DNA of 64,000 bases from Bacteroidota bacterium (lineage in GTDB: Bacteria > Bacteroidota > Bacteroidia > Bacteroidales > ML635J-15): the NCBI GenBank assembly GCA_029558535.1, contig JAKQEK010000292.1, forward strand, positions 39,422-103,421, read 5' to 3'. The position numbers and the translations under genes are program-made. A model generated the notes under the pieces. The model saw only the letters and a list, made by a program, of their open reading frames with translations. It did no database searches and was not told where the DNA came from. This document shows, one piece after another, positions 56,799-64,000 of the stretch (its first letter is position 1; each line of letters begins with the position of its first letter).

Positions 56799-58067
56799 AT
56801 GATTTTTTCTTTTATCACGAAATTTTTAAAAAAATTGGTAAACTTTGGGGTTGACCAAAATTTGCCATATCTCGAACTTAGAAAAGTAAAGCTTTTAAAT
56901 GTAATTGTTTTTTCCGTTACAGCAATATTGTTGATTTTTATGATTATCAATTTTGTAATTGGAAATTATGTTTTGGCAATCAGTGATATTATAATGTTGT
57001 TTATCGTTTCTGCACCATCTGTTTATTTGCAGTATAAGCATCATTATAAACTAAATATTTTAATGATTACTTCTGCCTTTTTTGTTTATACTACGATTGT
57101 TACAATACTTGAGTACGATGTTTACAGGCAAACAGAGCATATTTTATTGACTATATCTGTAATGGCTATTTTTTTATTTGATGGGTGGAGAAAGCAGGTA
57201 ATGTTTATTATTTTCCCGATAGCATTTTTTATTATTAAGTTTGTTACGATGTATCAATTAGAAGGATATATCGAAATCCAACCTTTGCATTTAATATATG
57301 GTATTACCTTTTTAATAATATACGTAATATCCTCATATTTCAAGAATGATATGTTGCATTTTTATGATTTGTTAAAACAGTCAAACGAGACAAAAGATAA
57401 ATTGTTGAGATTAGTATCTCATGATATACGCAGTCCATTCAGCTCACTTTTGGGCAGCAGTGATTTGCAAATGAAATATCTGGAATCAGGGGACATTAAT
57501 AAAATTAAAAACACTTCCGTTATAATTAACTCTGCGTCAAAAAAAATATATGAATTGACACAGACTCTTTTAGAATGGTCACAGACACAATCTGAAGGTT
57601 TTATCGTAAAAAAAGAAAAGTGTGTTATCAATGATGTGGTTAAACATGTTGTTGACTTTTGTACTATCAGTGCAGAACCAAAGGATATTGAATTGATTGT
57701 TAAGGAATCACATCAACTGACAATTAGTTGTGATATTATAATGACACAAATTGCATTGAGAAATATTATTATGAATGCAATTAAGTTTTCGCATAGAAAA
57801 TCAGTTGTTGAAATTTGTATTTCTGAACAAAATGACTTTGTTTTAATTTCTGTTGCTGATTCGGGTGTTGGTATGGATGAAGGAAGTTACAAAAACTTGT
57901 TTAACGAAAATAAGATTTGGTCAAATATAGGTACGGAAAAAGAGCAAGGAACAGGATTGGGCTTGTTGATTTGTAAAGAGATGATTGCAAAACAGTCGGG
58001 AACAATAAGTGTAATCAGTGAGTTAAATAAAGGCACTACAATTTCAATATTATTAAATAAAGAGTAA
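56799..58067 (+). CDS. Membrane sensor histidine kinase near porX
   Basis: 422 residues. About six transmembrane helices (residues 30-182), a short linker, the HisKA domain with phosphoacceptor His208 in RLVSHDIRSPF, and HATPase motifs NAIKF, DSGVGMD and GTGLGLLI. It lacks any periplasmic sensing domain or receiver, like the kinase at 6.5 kb. It lies 134 bases after tsaE on the same strand, so it has probably its own promoter. PorX needs a kinase partner (PorY in some species, usually unlinked); this gene is a candidate by position only. Confidence 0.85.
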   Translation: MIFSFITKFLKKLVNFGVDQNLPYLELRKVKLLNVIVFSVTAILLIFMIINFVIGNYVLAISDIIMLFIVSAPSVYLQYKHHYKLNILMITSAFFVYTTIVTILEYDVYRQTEHILLTISVMAIFLFDGWRKQVMFIIFPIAFFIIKFVTMYQLEGYIEIQPLHLIYGITFLIIYVISSYFKNDMLHFYDLLKQSNETKDKLLRLVSHDIRSPFSSLLGSSDLQMKYLESGDINKIKNTSVIINSASKKIYELTQTLLEWSQTQSEGFIVKKEKCVINDVVKHVVDFCTISAEPKDIELIVKESHQLTISCDIIMTQIALRNIIMNAIKFSHRKSVVEICISEQNDFVLISVADSGVGMDEGSYKNLFNENKIWSNIGTEKEQGTGLGLLICKEMIAKQSGTISVISELNKGTTISILLNKE

Positions 58068-58172
58068 TTCAAGATTTTAATTTAATAAATTAGTTGTAAT
58101 CTATTTCCAAGCATTTATTATTTAAACAATACTCAAATTTGTCGGTTAATTGAAAAATATAAATTTTTTAAT

Positions 58173-58739
58173 ATGAAAAATATAGCATTAGTAGTTTTGT
58201 TAGGAATCTTTCCTTTTTTTTCGTTCAGTCAGCAGAAAAGCGAAAAAGAACAAAAACACAAGTCAATACATAAGTTTAAAGTTAATGATATAAATGGAAA
58301 TTCTTTTGATTTTTCTACATTGGCGGGTAAAAAAATAATGATAGTAAACACTGCATCAAGATGTGGTTTCACAAAACAATTCGAGGGATTACAAGAGTTG
58401 TATGAAAAATATAAAGACAGCAATTTTGTTATTATTGGTTTTCCTTCAAACGATTTTTTAAATCAGGATCCGGGAACTGATAAGGAAATCCTTGAGTTTT
58501 GTACGATTAATTATGGCGTAAGCTTTCCTATGATGTCGAAAGTGAAAGTAACAGGTAAGAAAAAAGCTCCAATTTATAAGTTCCTTACTGATGGTAAATC
58601 TAATGGGGTGCAGTCATCTACGGTGTCCTGGAATTTTCAGAAATATCTTATTGACGAAAATGGTTATTTAGTTAAAGTAATTAATACTAAAACAGATCCT
58701 TTAGATATTGAAATAATTAATTGGATTGAAGGGAAATAG
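58173..58739 (+). CDS. Secreted glutathione-peroxidase-family thiol peroxidase
   Basis: 188 residues with a signal peptide (MKNIALVVLLGIFPFFSFS). VNTASRCGFTKQFEGLQ contains the peroxidatic cysteine (in place of selenocysteine); FPSNDFLNQDPG gives the conserved Gln, and WNFQKYLI the Trp and Asn of the active-site set. Such cysteine forms generally use thioredoxin-like reductants. The signal peptide places it in the periplasm, where it would remove peroxides. It stands alone between the kinase and the His-rich protein. Confidence 0.92.
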   Translation: MKNIALVVLLGIFPFFSFSQQKSEKEQKHKSIHKFKVNDINGNSFDFSTLAGKKIMIVNTASRCGFTKQFEGLQELYEKYKDSNFVIIGFPSNDFLNQDPGTDKEILEFCTINYGVSFPMMSKVKVTGKKKAPIYKFLTDGKSNGVQSSTVSWNFQKYLIDENGYLVKVINTKTDPLDIEIINWIEGK

Positions 58740-58878
58740 ATAGAACTGTATTTCTATACAATCTAATTAATTTATAATAGATTATTTTCCTTGTAGAAAA
58801 CAGTAATAAATACGTATAAATTTAATTTATTATTTAGAAATATTATAAATTGTAATAATTCTTTTATAATTTTGGGTT

Positions 58879-59256
58879 GTGAAAAAAAGGTCAAATATAA
58901 GAGATATTTTTGGTGGAGTATTATTTCTATTAATAAGTTTGTTGATACTTAATAACAGTCTTTTTGTTCATGTCCATACTTTGTCAAACGGTGAAATAAT
59001 AACACATGCTCATCCTTTTTTCCCAAAAGCTGAGTCACAAGAAACTTCAGGAAATCATAGCCATAATAAAAATGAAATTCAGATATACAACATTTTGAAT
59101 AGCACAATATTTCTTGTAATTATTGTATTTTTATTAGATTTTATTATAAATTATATTATATCCAAGAAGGTTTTATTTTTTGCTTCCATACTTTCAACCA
59201 CTAACATTTTTGATTTATTTAATCGTCCGCCCCCTCTTGTTTTTTCTTATAAATAA
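58879..59256 (+). CDS. Small His-rich membrane protein
   Basis: 125 residues, started at GTG. A transmembrane helix at about 10-30 and another at about 73-95 flank a short loop with three HxH motifs (HVH 31-33, HAH 43-45, HSH 60-62), a probable metal-binding periplasmic loop. I know no named family. It is 44 bases upstream of a TonB-dependent receptor and reads as part of the same unit. Transition-metal handling is a reasonable inference. A TAATTTTG motif at 58867-58874 is so close to the GTG that the true transcript start is unclear. Confidence 0.75.
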   Translation: MKKRSNIRDIFGGVLFLLISLLILNNSLFVHVHTLSNGEIITHAHPFFPKAESQETSGNHSHNKNEIQIYNILNSTIFLVIIVFLLDFIINYIISKKVLFFASILSTTNIFDLFNRPPPLVFSYK

Positions 59257-59300
59257 CATAAAGGAAATAAACGATTAGAAAATTAAAAAAGAAAAAGCAA

Positions 59301-61664
59301 GTGAAAAAAATATTAATCGCATTATTTGTAATTATTACAATACAAGTAAACGCACAAAAGCAAACAGATTCTCATATAATAGGTCATGTTACTTGTAGTG
59401 AAGAACATATCCCTTTTGCAAATGTAATTGTAAAAAATACGACCATTGGTACAGCAACGGATGAGACCGGACATTTCTCACTTATAAATATGCCCGAAGG
59501 GAAATATACAATTGTTGCAATGGCATTAGGATATAAATCATCTGAAAAGGAGATTGTTATAATTCCTGGGAAAACAATTGAAATAAAGTTCGAACTTGAA
59601 AAGGATGTTTTAGGATTGAATGAAATTGTTATCACGGGAGATAGGAGCGAAAGAAATCGTAAGGAGTCTGCAGTGATTGTAAACGTGTTAAGTCCAAAGC
59701 AATTAGAGGTTAATAATTCAGTAACGGTAAGTGAAGGATTGAATTTCTGTTCAGGATTAAGGGTGGAAAATAATTGTCAAAATTGTGGATTTAATCAATT
59801 GAGAATGAATGGTATGGAAGGGCCTTATTCTCAGGTATTAATAAATTCCCGTGCTATTTTTAGTGGGCTTGCGGGTGTTTATGGATTGGAGTTATTACCT
59901 GCAAATATGATTGACAGGGTTGAAATTGTCAGAGGCGGTGGCTCGGCTTTGTATGGCAGCAATGCGATAGCAGGCACAATAAATATTATTTTAAAAGATC
60001 CGATTACTAATGTATATGAATTTGGAACAAATGTAAATTTGCCAGGCATGTGGTCATTCGAAGATAACAAAACTAGTCCTGATATTTCTGTAAATATGAA
60101 TACCTCTGTTGTGTCATCTGATTCAAAAACAGGAATGTCATTATATGGTTTTCACCGACAAAAAAATCCTTATGATGCCAATAATGATGGATTTTCAGAA
60201 TTGTCTAAATCAAAAAACACTACTGTTGGAACGAGAATTTTTCACAGATTTGGGCAAAAAAGTAAAATTACACTGGATTACTTTACTATTAATGAAGACC
60301 GAAGGGGTGGAAATCGTTTTCAATATTTGCCTCACATGACTGACATAACAGAAGGTGTTGAACATGATATAAATACTGCTGCCATAAATTTTGATTTATT
60401 TGTTCGGGATAATGATCAAATAGCAATTTACGCATCAGCTCAGCATATAAATCGTGATTCATATTATGGTGCTGGGTATTCTTTAACAGATTACGGAAAA
60501 ACACGCGATTTTTCATATTCGACTGGAATACAATATACTCTTCGAAATGATTTATCGTTACTTGTTGCAGGAGTAGAAAACAATGCCTCATATTTAAGAG
60601 ATACAAAATTAGGATATCCCGATATTGATAATGCAGTAATAGAAAACAATCAGATTGTAAATATACCTCTAACTCAAAATACAATTATTGCAAATCAATA
60701 TATGAGTACCTTTGGGGCTTTTGCTCAATATGATTACAAATTAAAAAGTTTAAAACTAAGTGTAGGTGGTCGTTTTGATAATTATTTTGTAAGTAATATC
60801 AAGGACATTAATAATAGTAAAACAGGAAATGTCTTTAGTCCTCGAGTAAATATTTTATACGATATTTCAGATTATTTGCAAAGCAGAGTTGGTTATTCTC
60901 AAGGTTTTCGTGCACCGCAGATTTTTGATGAAGATTTGCATATTGAGACTTCAGGATTGAGACAGGTAATTCATAGAAATGATGAAAATCTTGTTCAGGA
61001 AACAAGTCATAGCTTTTCTGCATCGATGGATTTTAAAAAGTCTATAAGTAAAATAAATATTAGTTTTTTAACAGAGGGGTTTTATACTATTTTAAAAAAT
61101 CCGTTTGTCAATGAATTTGGAGTGCCTGATGAAAATGGAGTTGTTATTTACACTAGGGTGAATTCGAGTTCAGGGGCAACTGTAAAAGGTGTAAATTTTG
61201 AATTAAATGTATTTCCTTCCGAAAAATTTATTTTCAGATCGGGAATGACAATTCAGCAAAGTTTATATGAAGAGGTACAGGAATTTAACGAAATAAGCTT
61301 TTTGCGAACTCCTAACGCATATGGATTTCTAACAATAGACTTTAATCCGGGTAAAAGATTTGCTGCATCCACAACAGGTTCATATACAGGGAAAATGTTG
61401 GTTCCTTATTTTGGAAGCGATTTGGTAAATCCTGAAGTTGGAGAGTTAAGAGTTTCAAATCCTTTCTTTGACCTTGGAATAAAAATTAAATACTCAATAA
61501 AACTCAACGGTGCAAAACTGCAATTGTTCGGAGGTATAAAGAATATATTTAACAGCTATCAAAACGACTTTGATATAGGAGCTGACCGAGATCCTGCTTA
61601 TATTTATGGTCCATCTCAACCCAGAACAATATATGCGGGAATAAAAATTGGTAATAATTTGTAA
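59301..61664 (+). CDS. TonB-dependent outer-membrane receptor
   Basis: 787 residues, started at GTG with a signal peptide (MKKILIALFVIITIQVNA). Residues about 25-110 form a carboxypeptidase-regulatory-like domain (GHVTCSEEHIPFANV, GHFSLINMPEG), the plug spans about 115-240 (VEIVRGGGSALYGSNAIAGTINI), and the barrel runs to the C-terminus (RTIYAGIKIG). The plug has a Cys-x2-Cys pair (Cys159, Cys162) in NCQNCGFNQLRMNG, a feature of a distinct Bacteroidota receptor group often found with metal genes. It follows the His-rich protein, so a metal or metallophore is a likely substrate. TonB/ExbBD would energise it. Confidence 0.92.
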   Translation: MKKILIALFVIITIQVNAQKQTDSHIIGHVTCSEEHIPFANVIVKNTTIGTATDETGHFSLINMPEGKYTIVAMALGYKSSEKEIVIIPGKTIEIKFELEKDVLGLNEIVITGDRSERNRKESAVIVNVLSPKQLEVNNSVTVSEGLNFCSGLRVENNCQNCGFNQLRMNGMEGPYSQVLINSRAIFSGLAGVYGLELLPANMIDRVEIVRGGGSALYGSNAIAGTINIILKDPITNVYEFGTNVNLPGMWSFEDNKTSPDISVNMNTSVVSSDSKTGMSLYGFHRQKNPYDANNDGFSELSKSKNTTVGTRIFHRFGQKSKITLDYFTINEDRRGGNRFQYLPHMTDITEGVEHDINTAAINFDLFVRDNDQIAIYASAQHINRDSYYGAGYSLTDYGKTRDFSYSTGIQYTLRNDLSLLVAGVENNASYLRDTKLGYPDIDNAVIENNQIVNIPLTQNTIIANQYMSTFGAFAQYDYKLKSLKLSVGGRFDNYFVSNIKDINNSKTGNVFSPRVNILYDISDYLQSRVGYSQGFRAPQIFDEDLHIETSGLRQVIHRNDENLVQETSHSFSASMDFKKSISKINISFLTEGFYTILKNPFVNEFGVPDENGVVIYTRVNSSSGATVKGVNFELNVFPSEKFIFRSGMTIQQSLYEEVQEFNEISFLRTPNAYGFLTIDFNPGKRFAASTTGSYTGKMLVPYFGSDLVNPEVGELRVSNPFFDLGIKIKYSIKLNGAKLQLFGGIKNIFNSYQNDFDIGADRDPAYIYGPSQPRTIYAGIKIGNNL

Positions 61665-61768
61665 GGTTTTGAATTAAGTATTTATCGTGTCAAACAATTG
61701 ATTTATGCGGGTGAATGCGAGAATTTGTAAAAAAATACAAAAAGGCTTTATAATTAAAAAAAGATAAG

Positions 61769-61776
61769 TATCTTTG
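61769..61776 (+). promoter_or_regulatory. -7 promoter box of tRNA-Leu
   Basis: TATCTTTG followed by CA, a near-ideal Bacteroidota -7 box, 13 bases before the tRNA. No matching -33 box at normal spacing is visible. Confidence 0.5.
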
Positions 61777-61788
61777 CACCTCAATTTT

Positions 61789-61870
61789 GCGGGTGTGGCG
61801 AAATTGGTAGACGCGCCAGACTTAGGATCTGGTGCCGCGAGGCATGGGGGTTCGAGTCCCTTCACCCGCA
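61789..61870 (+). tRNA. tRNA-Leu (anticodon UAG)
   Basis: 82 nt. Acceptor stem GCGGGTG pairs with CACCCGC, discriminator A at 61870. The anticodon stem CCAGA/TCTGG encloses the loop CTTAGGA (UAG), and GGTTCGAGTCC forms the T arm. A long variable arm (TGCCGCGAGGCA region) fits leucine. CCA is not encoded. Confidence 0.97.
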
Positions 61871-61953
61871 CAACGACCGCAGGAATTTCTTTATCGGGGA
61901 TAAATGCGGTCTTTTAACTTTTGAAGTTTAGTAATTATTAAAAATATTGTTTG

Positions 61954-63300
61954 ATGGAAGTTGTTAAAAATCAAATTGACGAGTTAAACGCAACTCTTAC
62001 TGTTAATGTTAAAAATTCGGATATTGAAGAAAGTGTTGAGAAAACATTAAAAGATTATCGTCGCAAAGCTGTTATTCCGGGATTCAGACCAGGTAATGTG
62101 CCTTCAGGCTTAATTAAAAAAATGTATGGTAATGCCATTATTGCTGAGGAATTGAATAAAACTGTTTCTAAGTCATTGTCTGATTATATGGTTAATGAGA
62201 AACTGAATATTTTAGGAGATCCATTACCAAGTGAGACTCAAGAACAAATTGACTGGGGAAAACAAGAAAGTTACAGTTTTATTTTTGACATTGCTTTAGC
62301 ACCTGAATTCGAAGTTAAGCTAACAAAGAAAGACAAATTTAACAGATATTCCATTAAGGTAGATGATGAAATGATCAACAAATACGTTAATGGGTACAAA
62401 CAAAGATTTGGTAAATTTGAAGAAATCGAAAAATCTGAAGAAACTTCAATGTTAAGTGTTAGTTTAATAGAGATTACTAAAGATGGCGAAATTGTTGAAA
62501 ACGGAATAAGTACAGACGAAACTACAATATCAATAAAAGTTATTAGTGATAAAAAGATTAAAAAATCACTTATCGGGTTGACCAAAAATGATGTTGTTGA
62601 CATTGATTTGAAAAAAGCATTACCAAATGATACAGAAATTTCTTCGATTTTAAAGATTAAAAAAGAAGAAGCCGAAAAACTTGACTCAATGTTTAGGATG
62701 ACAGTTAAAGAAGTTAAAGAATTTAAAGAGGCAGAAATGAATCAGGAATTCTATAATAACTGTTTTGGCGAAAATGCTGTAAAAGATGAAAAGGAATTCA
62801 AAAACAGAGTAATTGAAGATATTAAAGCTTCTTTCAGTCGTGAAACAAAATACAAGTTACTAATTGATTTTAAGGAAAAAATTATTAAAAAAGCAGAGTT
62901 TAGTTTACCAGAAGAATTCCTGAAACGTTGGCTTAAAGTTTCAAATAAAGACATTACCGATGAGCAGATAGAAAATGAATTTGACCGTTTTATTGAAGAT
63001 TTAAAATGGACTCTGATAAAAAATAAAATTGCTAAAGAAAATGAGATTAAAGTTAGCGAAGAGGATTTGACAAAAGCTGCAAAACAGCAACTTCTGGCTC
63101 AGTTTAGTCAGTACGGATTATCTTATATTCCTGATGAATATTTGGATAAATATGCAAAGGAAATGCTTGAAAAAGAAGGAGAAGCAAACAAACTTTACGA
63201 ACAGGAAATAGAAGAAAAAGTTGTTGATTTCATAGCAGAAGCAGTTAAGCTTGATGATAAAGAAGTGAGTATGGAAGATTTTAATGCTCTTTTTAAATAA
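61954..63300 (+). CDS. tig: Trigger factor (ribosome-associated chaperone)
   Basis: 448 residues from the ATG at 61954 (a TTG one codon earlier is less likely). The N-terminal ribosome-binding tail has the GFRPGNVP signature (near residues 43-50), a peptidyl-prolyl isomerase-like middle domain follows at about 150-245, and the C-terminal helical arm domains are Lys/Glu rich. It binds nascent chains at the ribosome exit tunnel. Bacteroidota forms are of this length. It follows the tRNA and precedes a strong terminator. Confidence 0.95.
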   Translation: MEVVKNQIDELNATLTVNVKNSDIEESVEKTLKDYRRKAVIPGFRPGNVPSGLIKKMYGNAIIAEELNKTVSKSLSDYMVNEKLNILGDPLPSETQEQIDWGKQESYSFIFDIALAPEFEVKLTKKDKFNRYSIKVDDEMINKYVNGYKQRFGKFEEIEKSEETSMLSVSLIEITKDGEIVENGISTDETTISIKVISDKKIKKSLIGLTKNDVVDIDLKKALPNDTEISSILKIKKEEAEKLDSMFRMTVKEVKEFKEAEMNQEFYNNCFGENAVKDEKEFKNRVIEDIKASFSRETKYKLLIDFKEKIIKKAEFSLPEEFLKRWLKVSNKDITDEQIENEFDRFIEDLKWTLIKNKIAKENEIKVSEEDLTKAAKQQLLAQFSQYGLSYIPDEYLDKYAKEMLEKEGEANKLYEQEIEEKVVDFIAEAVKLDDKEVSMEDFNALFK

Positions 63301-63321
63301 AATTATTTGATCCTGTAATTT

Positions 63322-63358
63322 AAAAACTGTGGAGTTTTATTTCACAGTTTTTTTTATT
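63322..63358 (+). terminator. Rho-independent terminator after tig
   Basis: Stem AAACTGTG (63324-63331) pairs with CACAGTTT (63343-63350), an 11-base loop and a long T-tract follow. It ends the tig transcript before the next gene at 63369. Confidence 0.8.
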
Positions 63359-63368
63359 TTTACAATAT

Positions 63369-63728
63369 ATGAATATCGAAATTCTTGACAAATATTTGCG
63401 TGACCTTAAATTTATTGTGGTTGCTGATATTGAAACAGGTAAACCATTTGCGATTCATTTTGGGTTTACTTTGCCAAATTTACACTCGGAAATCTTTGCC
63501 GATGCAGAAAAAAAATTCGAAACTTATAAAAAAGGTATTTCTGTTCAAGGTGGCGGTAGGATTTCAAAAATAGGAAATAAAATTGTTTTCCATTCTCAGT
63601 CAGAGAAGTACGGACGTTATGAAGATGATGTAGTTTTAAAACTTGCTCCATTGCATGAATTCTTTTTAGACGGTAATTTTGAATTTTATTCAAAAGCAGG
63701 AGAAACTGATATAAGAAAAATCATTTAA
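63369..63728 (+). CDS. Small conserved-looking protein of unknown function
   Basis: 119 residues. No signal peptide or transmembrane segment; the body is mixed alpha/beta with FIVVADIETGKPFAIHFG, SVQGGGRISK and KYGRYEDDVV, and ends LAPLHEFF...YSKAGETD. I cannot place it in a family. Probably cytoplasmic. It starts right after the tig terminator, so it is transcribed separately, and its end overlaps a remnant on the other strand by eight bases. Confidence 0.7.
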   Translation: MNIEILDKYLRDLKFIVVADIETGKPFAIHFGFTLPNLHSEIFADAEKKFETYKKGISVQGGGRISKIGNKIVFHSQSEKYGRYEDDVVLKLAPLHEFFLDGNFEFYSKAGETDIRKII

Positions 63729-63814
63729 CCCACCATTCAAGGATAAATTTTACACCAAAATGATTTCCCATTATATTATTTCCGTCGTCGTAGAAAAAGA
63801 ATGTTCTCCTAACT
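63721..63814 (-). pseudogene. 3' remnant of an outer-membrane protein gene, broken upstream
   Basis: On the minus strand a frame ends at the TGA at 63721-63723 with the residues ...FFFYDDGNNIMGNHFG, then VKFILEWWVK. An alternating hydrophobic last strand with aromatic residues is typical of the end of an outer-membrane barrel or beta protein. Going upstream, an in-frame TAA appears at about 63824-63826, just inside the repeat described below, so the gene is cut off after about 30 codons. The rest may lie beyond the inserted sequence, past the window. Confidence 0.55.
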
Positions 63815-63869
63815 TGTCCGGATTAGTGCGACAAATTAAGGTCGCTCCAGACTTTTCCCAATTAGTGCG
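63806..63869 (+). repeat. Pair of imperfect 25-base direct repeats
   Basis: 63806-63830 and 63845-63869 match at 20 of 25 positions; both end in ATTAGTGCG and start CTCC. They are spaced 39 bases centre to centre, right where the minus-strand gene is interrupted. Multiple short terminal repeats of this kind occur at the ends of some insertion sequences. Confidence 0.6.
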
Positions 63870-64000
63870 TTAATTTTTTTAAAATCAGAATTGTAAAGCG
63901 ACAAAACAGTATTCAATGCTCCGCGGGATGGCCTGGCAAAACGGCGGGCAGCTCAAGCGGTGAGATCGAAACAATTAGAATTGTGTCGAACCGATATGAC
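63815..64000. mobile_element. Possible end of an unidentified mobile element (runs off the window)
   Basis: Starting with TG at 63815, this stretch interrupts the remnant gene, carries the direct repeats, and from about 63916 becomes G+C rich (CCGCGGGATGGCCTGGC), unlike the rest of the window. No open frame longer than 15 codons is seen. An insertion sequence with multiple terminal repeats (IS21-like) or a group II intron (GTGCGAC at 63826, TGTGTCGAAC near the end) are the two candidates; neither is proved. Confidence 0.35.

Noticed and set aside
58867..58874. TAATTTTG as the promoter of the His-rich protein gene
   Set aside because: It ends five bases before the only start codon and has no -33 box at normal spacing.
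61674..61871. 65-codon open frame on the minus strand across tRNA-Leu
   Set aside because: Its residues come from reading the tRNA backwards, a well-known false gene pattern.
63826..64000. Definite group II intron
   Set aside because: GTGCGAC and the TGTGTCGAAC segment are suggestive, but the distance between them is short and no reverse transcriptase is in view, so it is kept only as one of two hypotheses.

Overview
The window is a 64 kb, AT-rich piece of a Bacteroidota chromosome. The evidence is the type IX secretion system (T9SS) core genes gldK-gldL-gldM-gldN with a PorP/SprF-like protein, a PorW/SprE lipoprotein and the PorX response regulator. Other evidence is giant secreted proteins with SprB repeats and T9SS C-terminal domains, DUF4270 and DUF4296 lipoproteins, a TonB-dependent receptor with a carboxypeptidase-regulatory-like domain, and promoters of the TTTG/TAnnTTTG type. 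The long GldK, GldL and GldM proteins look closer to the Por proteins of Bacteroidales and relatives than to those of flavobacteria, but the order cannot be fixed from the sequence alone.

Layout. 1-7.9 kb: alpha-glucan cluster with the 3' end of a GH65 disaccharide phosphorylase, a uridine-kinase-like P-loop kinase, two GH13 lipoprotein amylases and a membrane histidine kinase; a T9SS-exported alpha/beta hydrolase lies on the other strand. 7.9-20 kb: truA, a 1.5-thousand-residue propeller/SprB-repeat protein, an aspartate-type aminotransferase, a small membrane protein, and a second giant (CUB, P-like domain, SprB repeats, PKD, CHU_C-type sorting domain) with a small secreted protein just upstream. 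20-23 kb: ExbB-X-ExbD-ExbD energiser operon ending in a terminator, then tRNA-Ser(GGA). 23-25.4 kb: tatD, dprA and a small membrane protein. 25.9-31.7 kb: a surface-type lipoprotein and a tight operon mlaE-mlaF-DUF4296-amidohydrolase-two glycosyltransferases. 31.8-39.2 kb: a mannose-1-phosphate guanylyltransferase and the porP-gldKLMN operon. 39.5-47.8 kb: topA, a class A penicillin-binding protein, and the panC-panD-rfaE2-lipoprotein-radA operon. 48-56.7 kb: GT5-like protein, DUF4270 lipoprotein, glmS, porW/sprE, porX, tsaE. 56.8-61.7 kb: a second histidine kinase, glutathione peroxidase, and a His-rich membrane protein with a TonB-dependent receptor. 61.8-63.7 kb: tRNA-Leu(UAG), trigger factor and a small unknown protein. 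63.7-64 kb: the 3' remnant of an outer-membrane-type gene, interrupted at what looks like the end of a mobile element.

How it fits together. Much of the window concerns the cell envelope. GldKLMN, PorP and PorW build or serve the T9SS, and PorX controls it. Three proteins here carry T9SS sorting domains and are plausible substrates. ExbB/ExbD could energise TonB for the receptor at 59-61 kb. MlaEF, GlmS, the penicillin-binding protein and the sugar nucleotide and glycosyltransferase genes make or maintain the envelope. I found no CRISPR array, rRNA, prophage or complete insertion sequence. The least ordinary parts are the broken gene and repeat pair at the right edge, the histidine kinase near porX, the His-rich protein plus Cys-x2-Cys receptor pair, and the giant adhesin-like protein with its private small neighbour.
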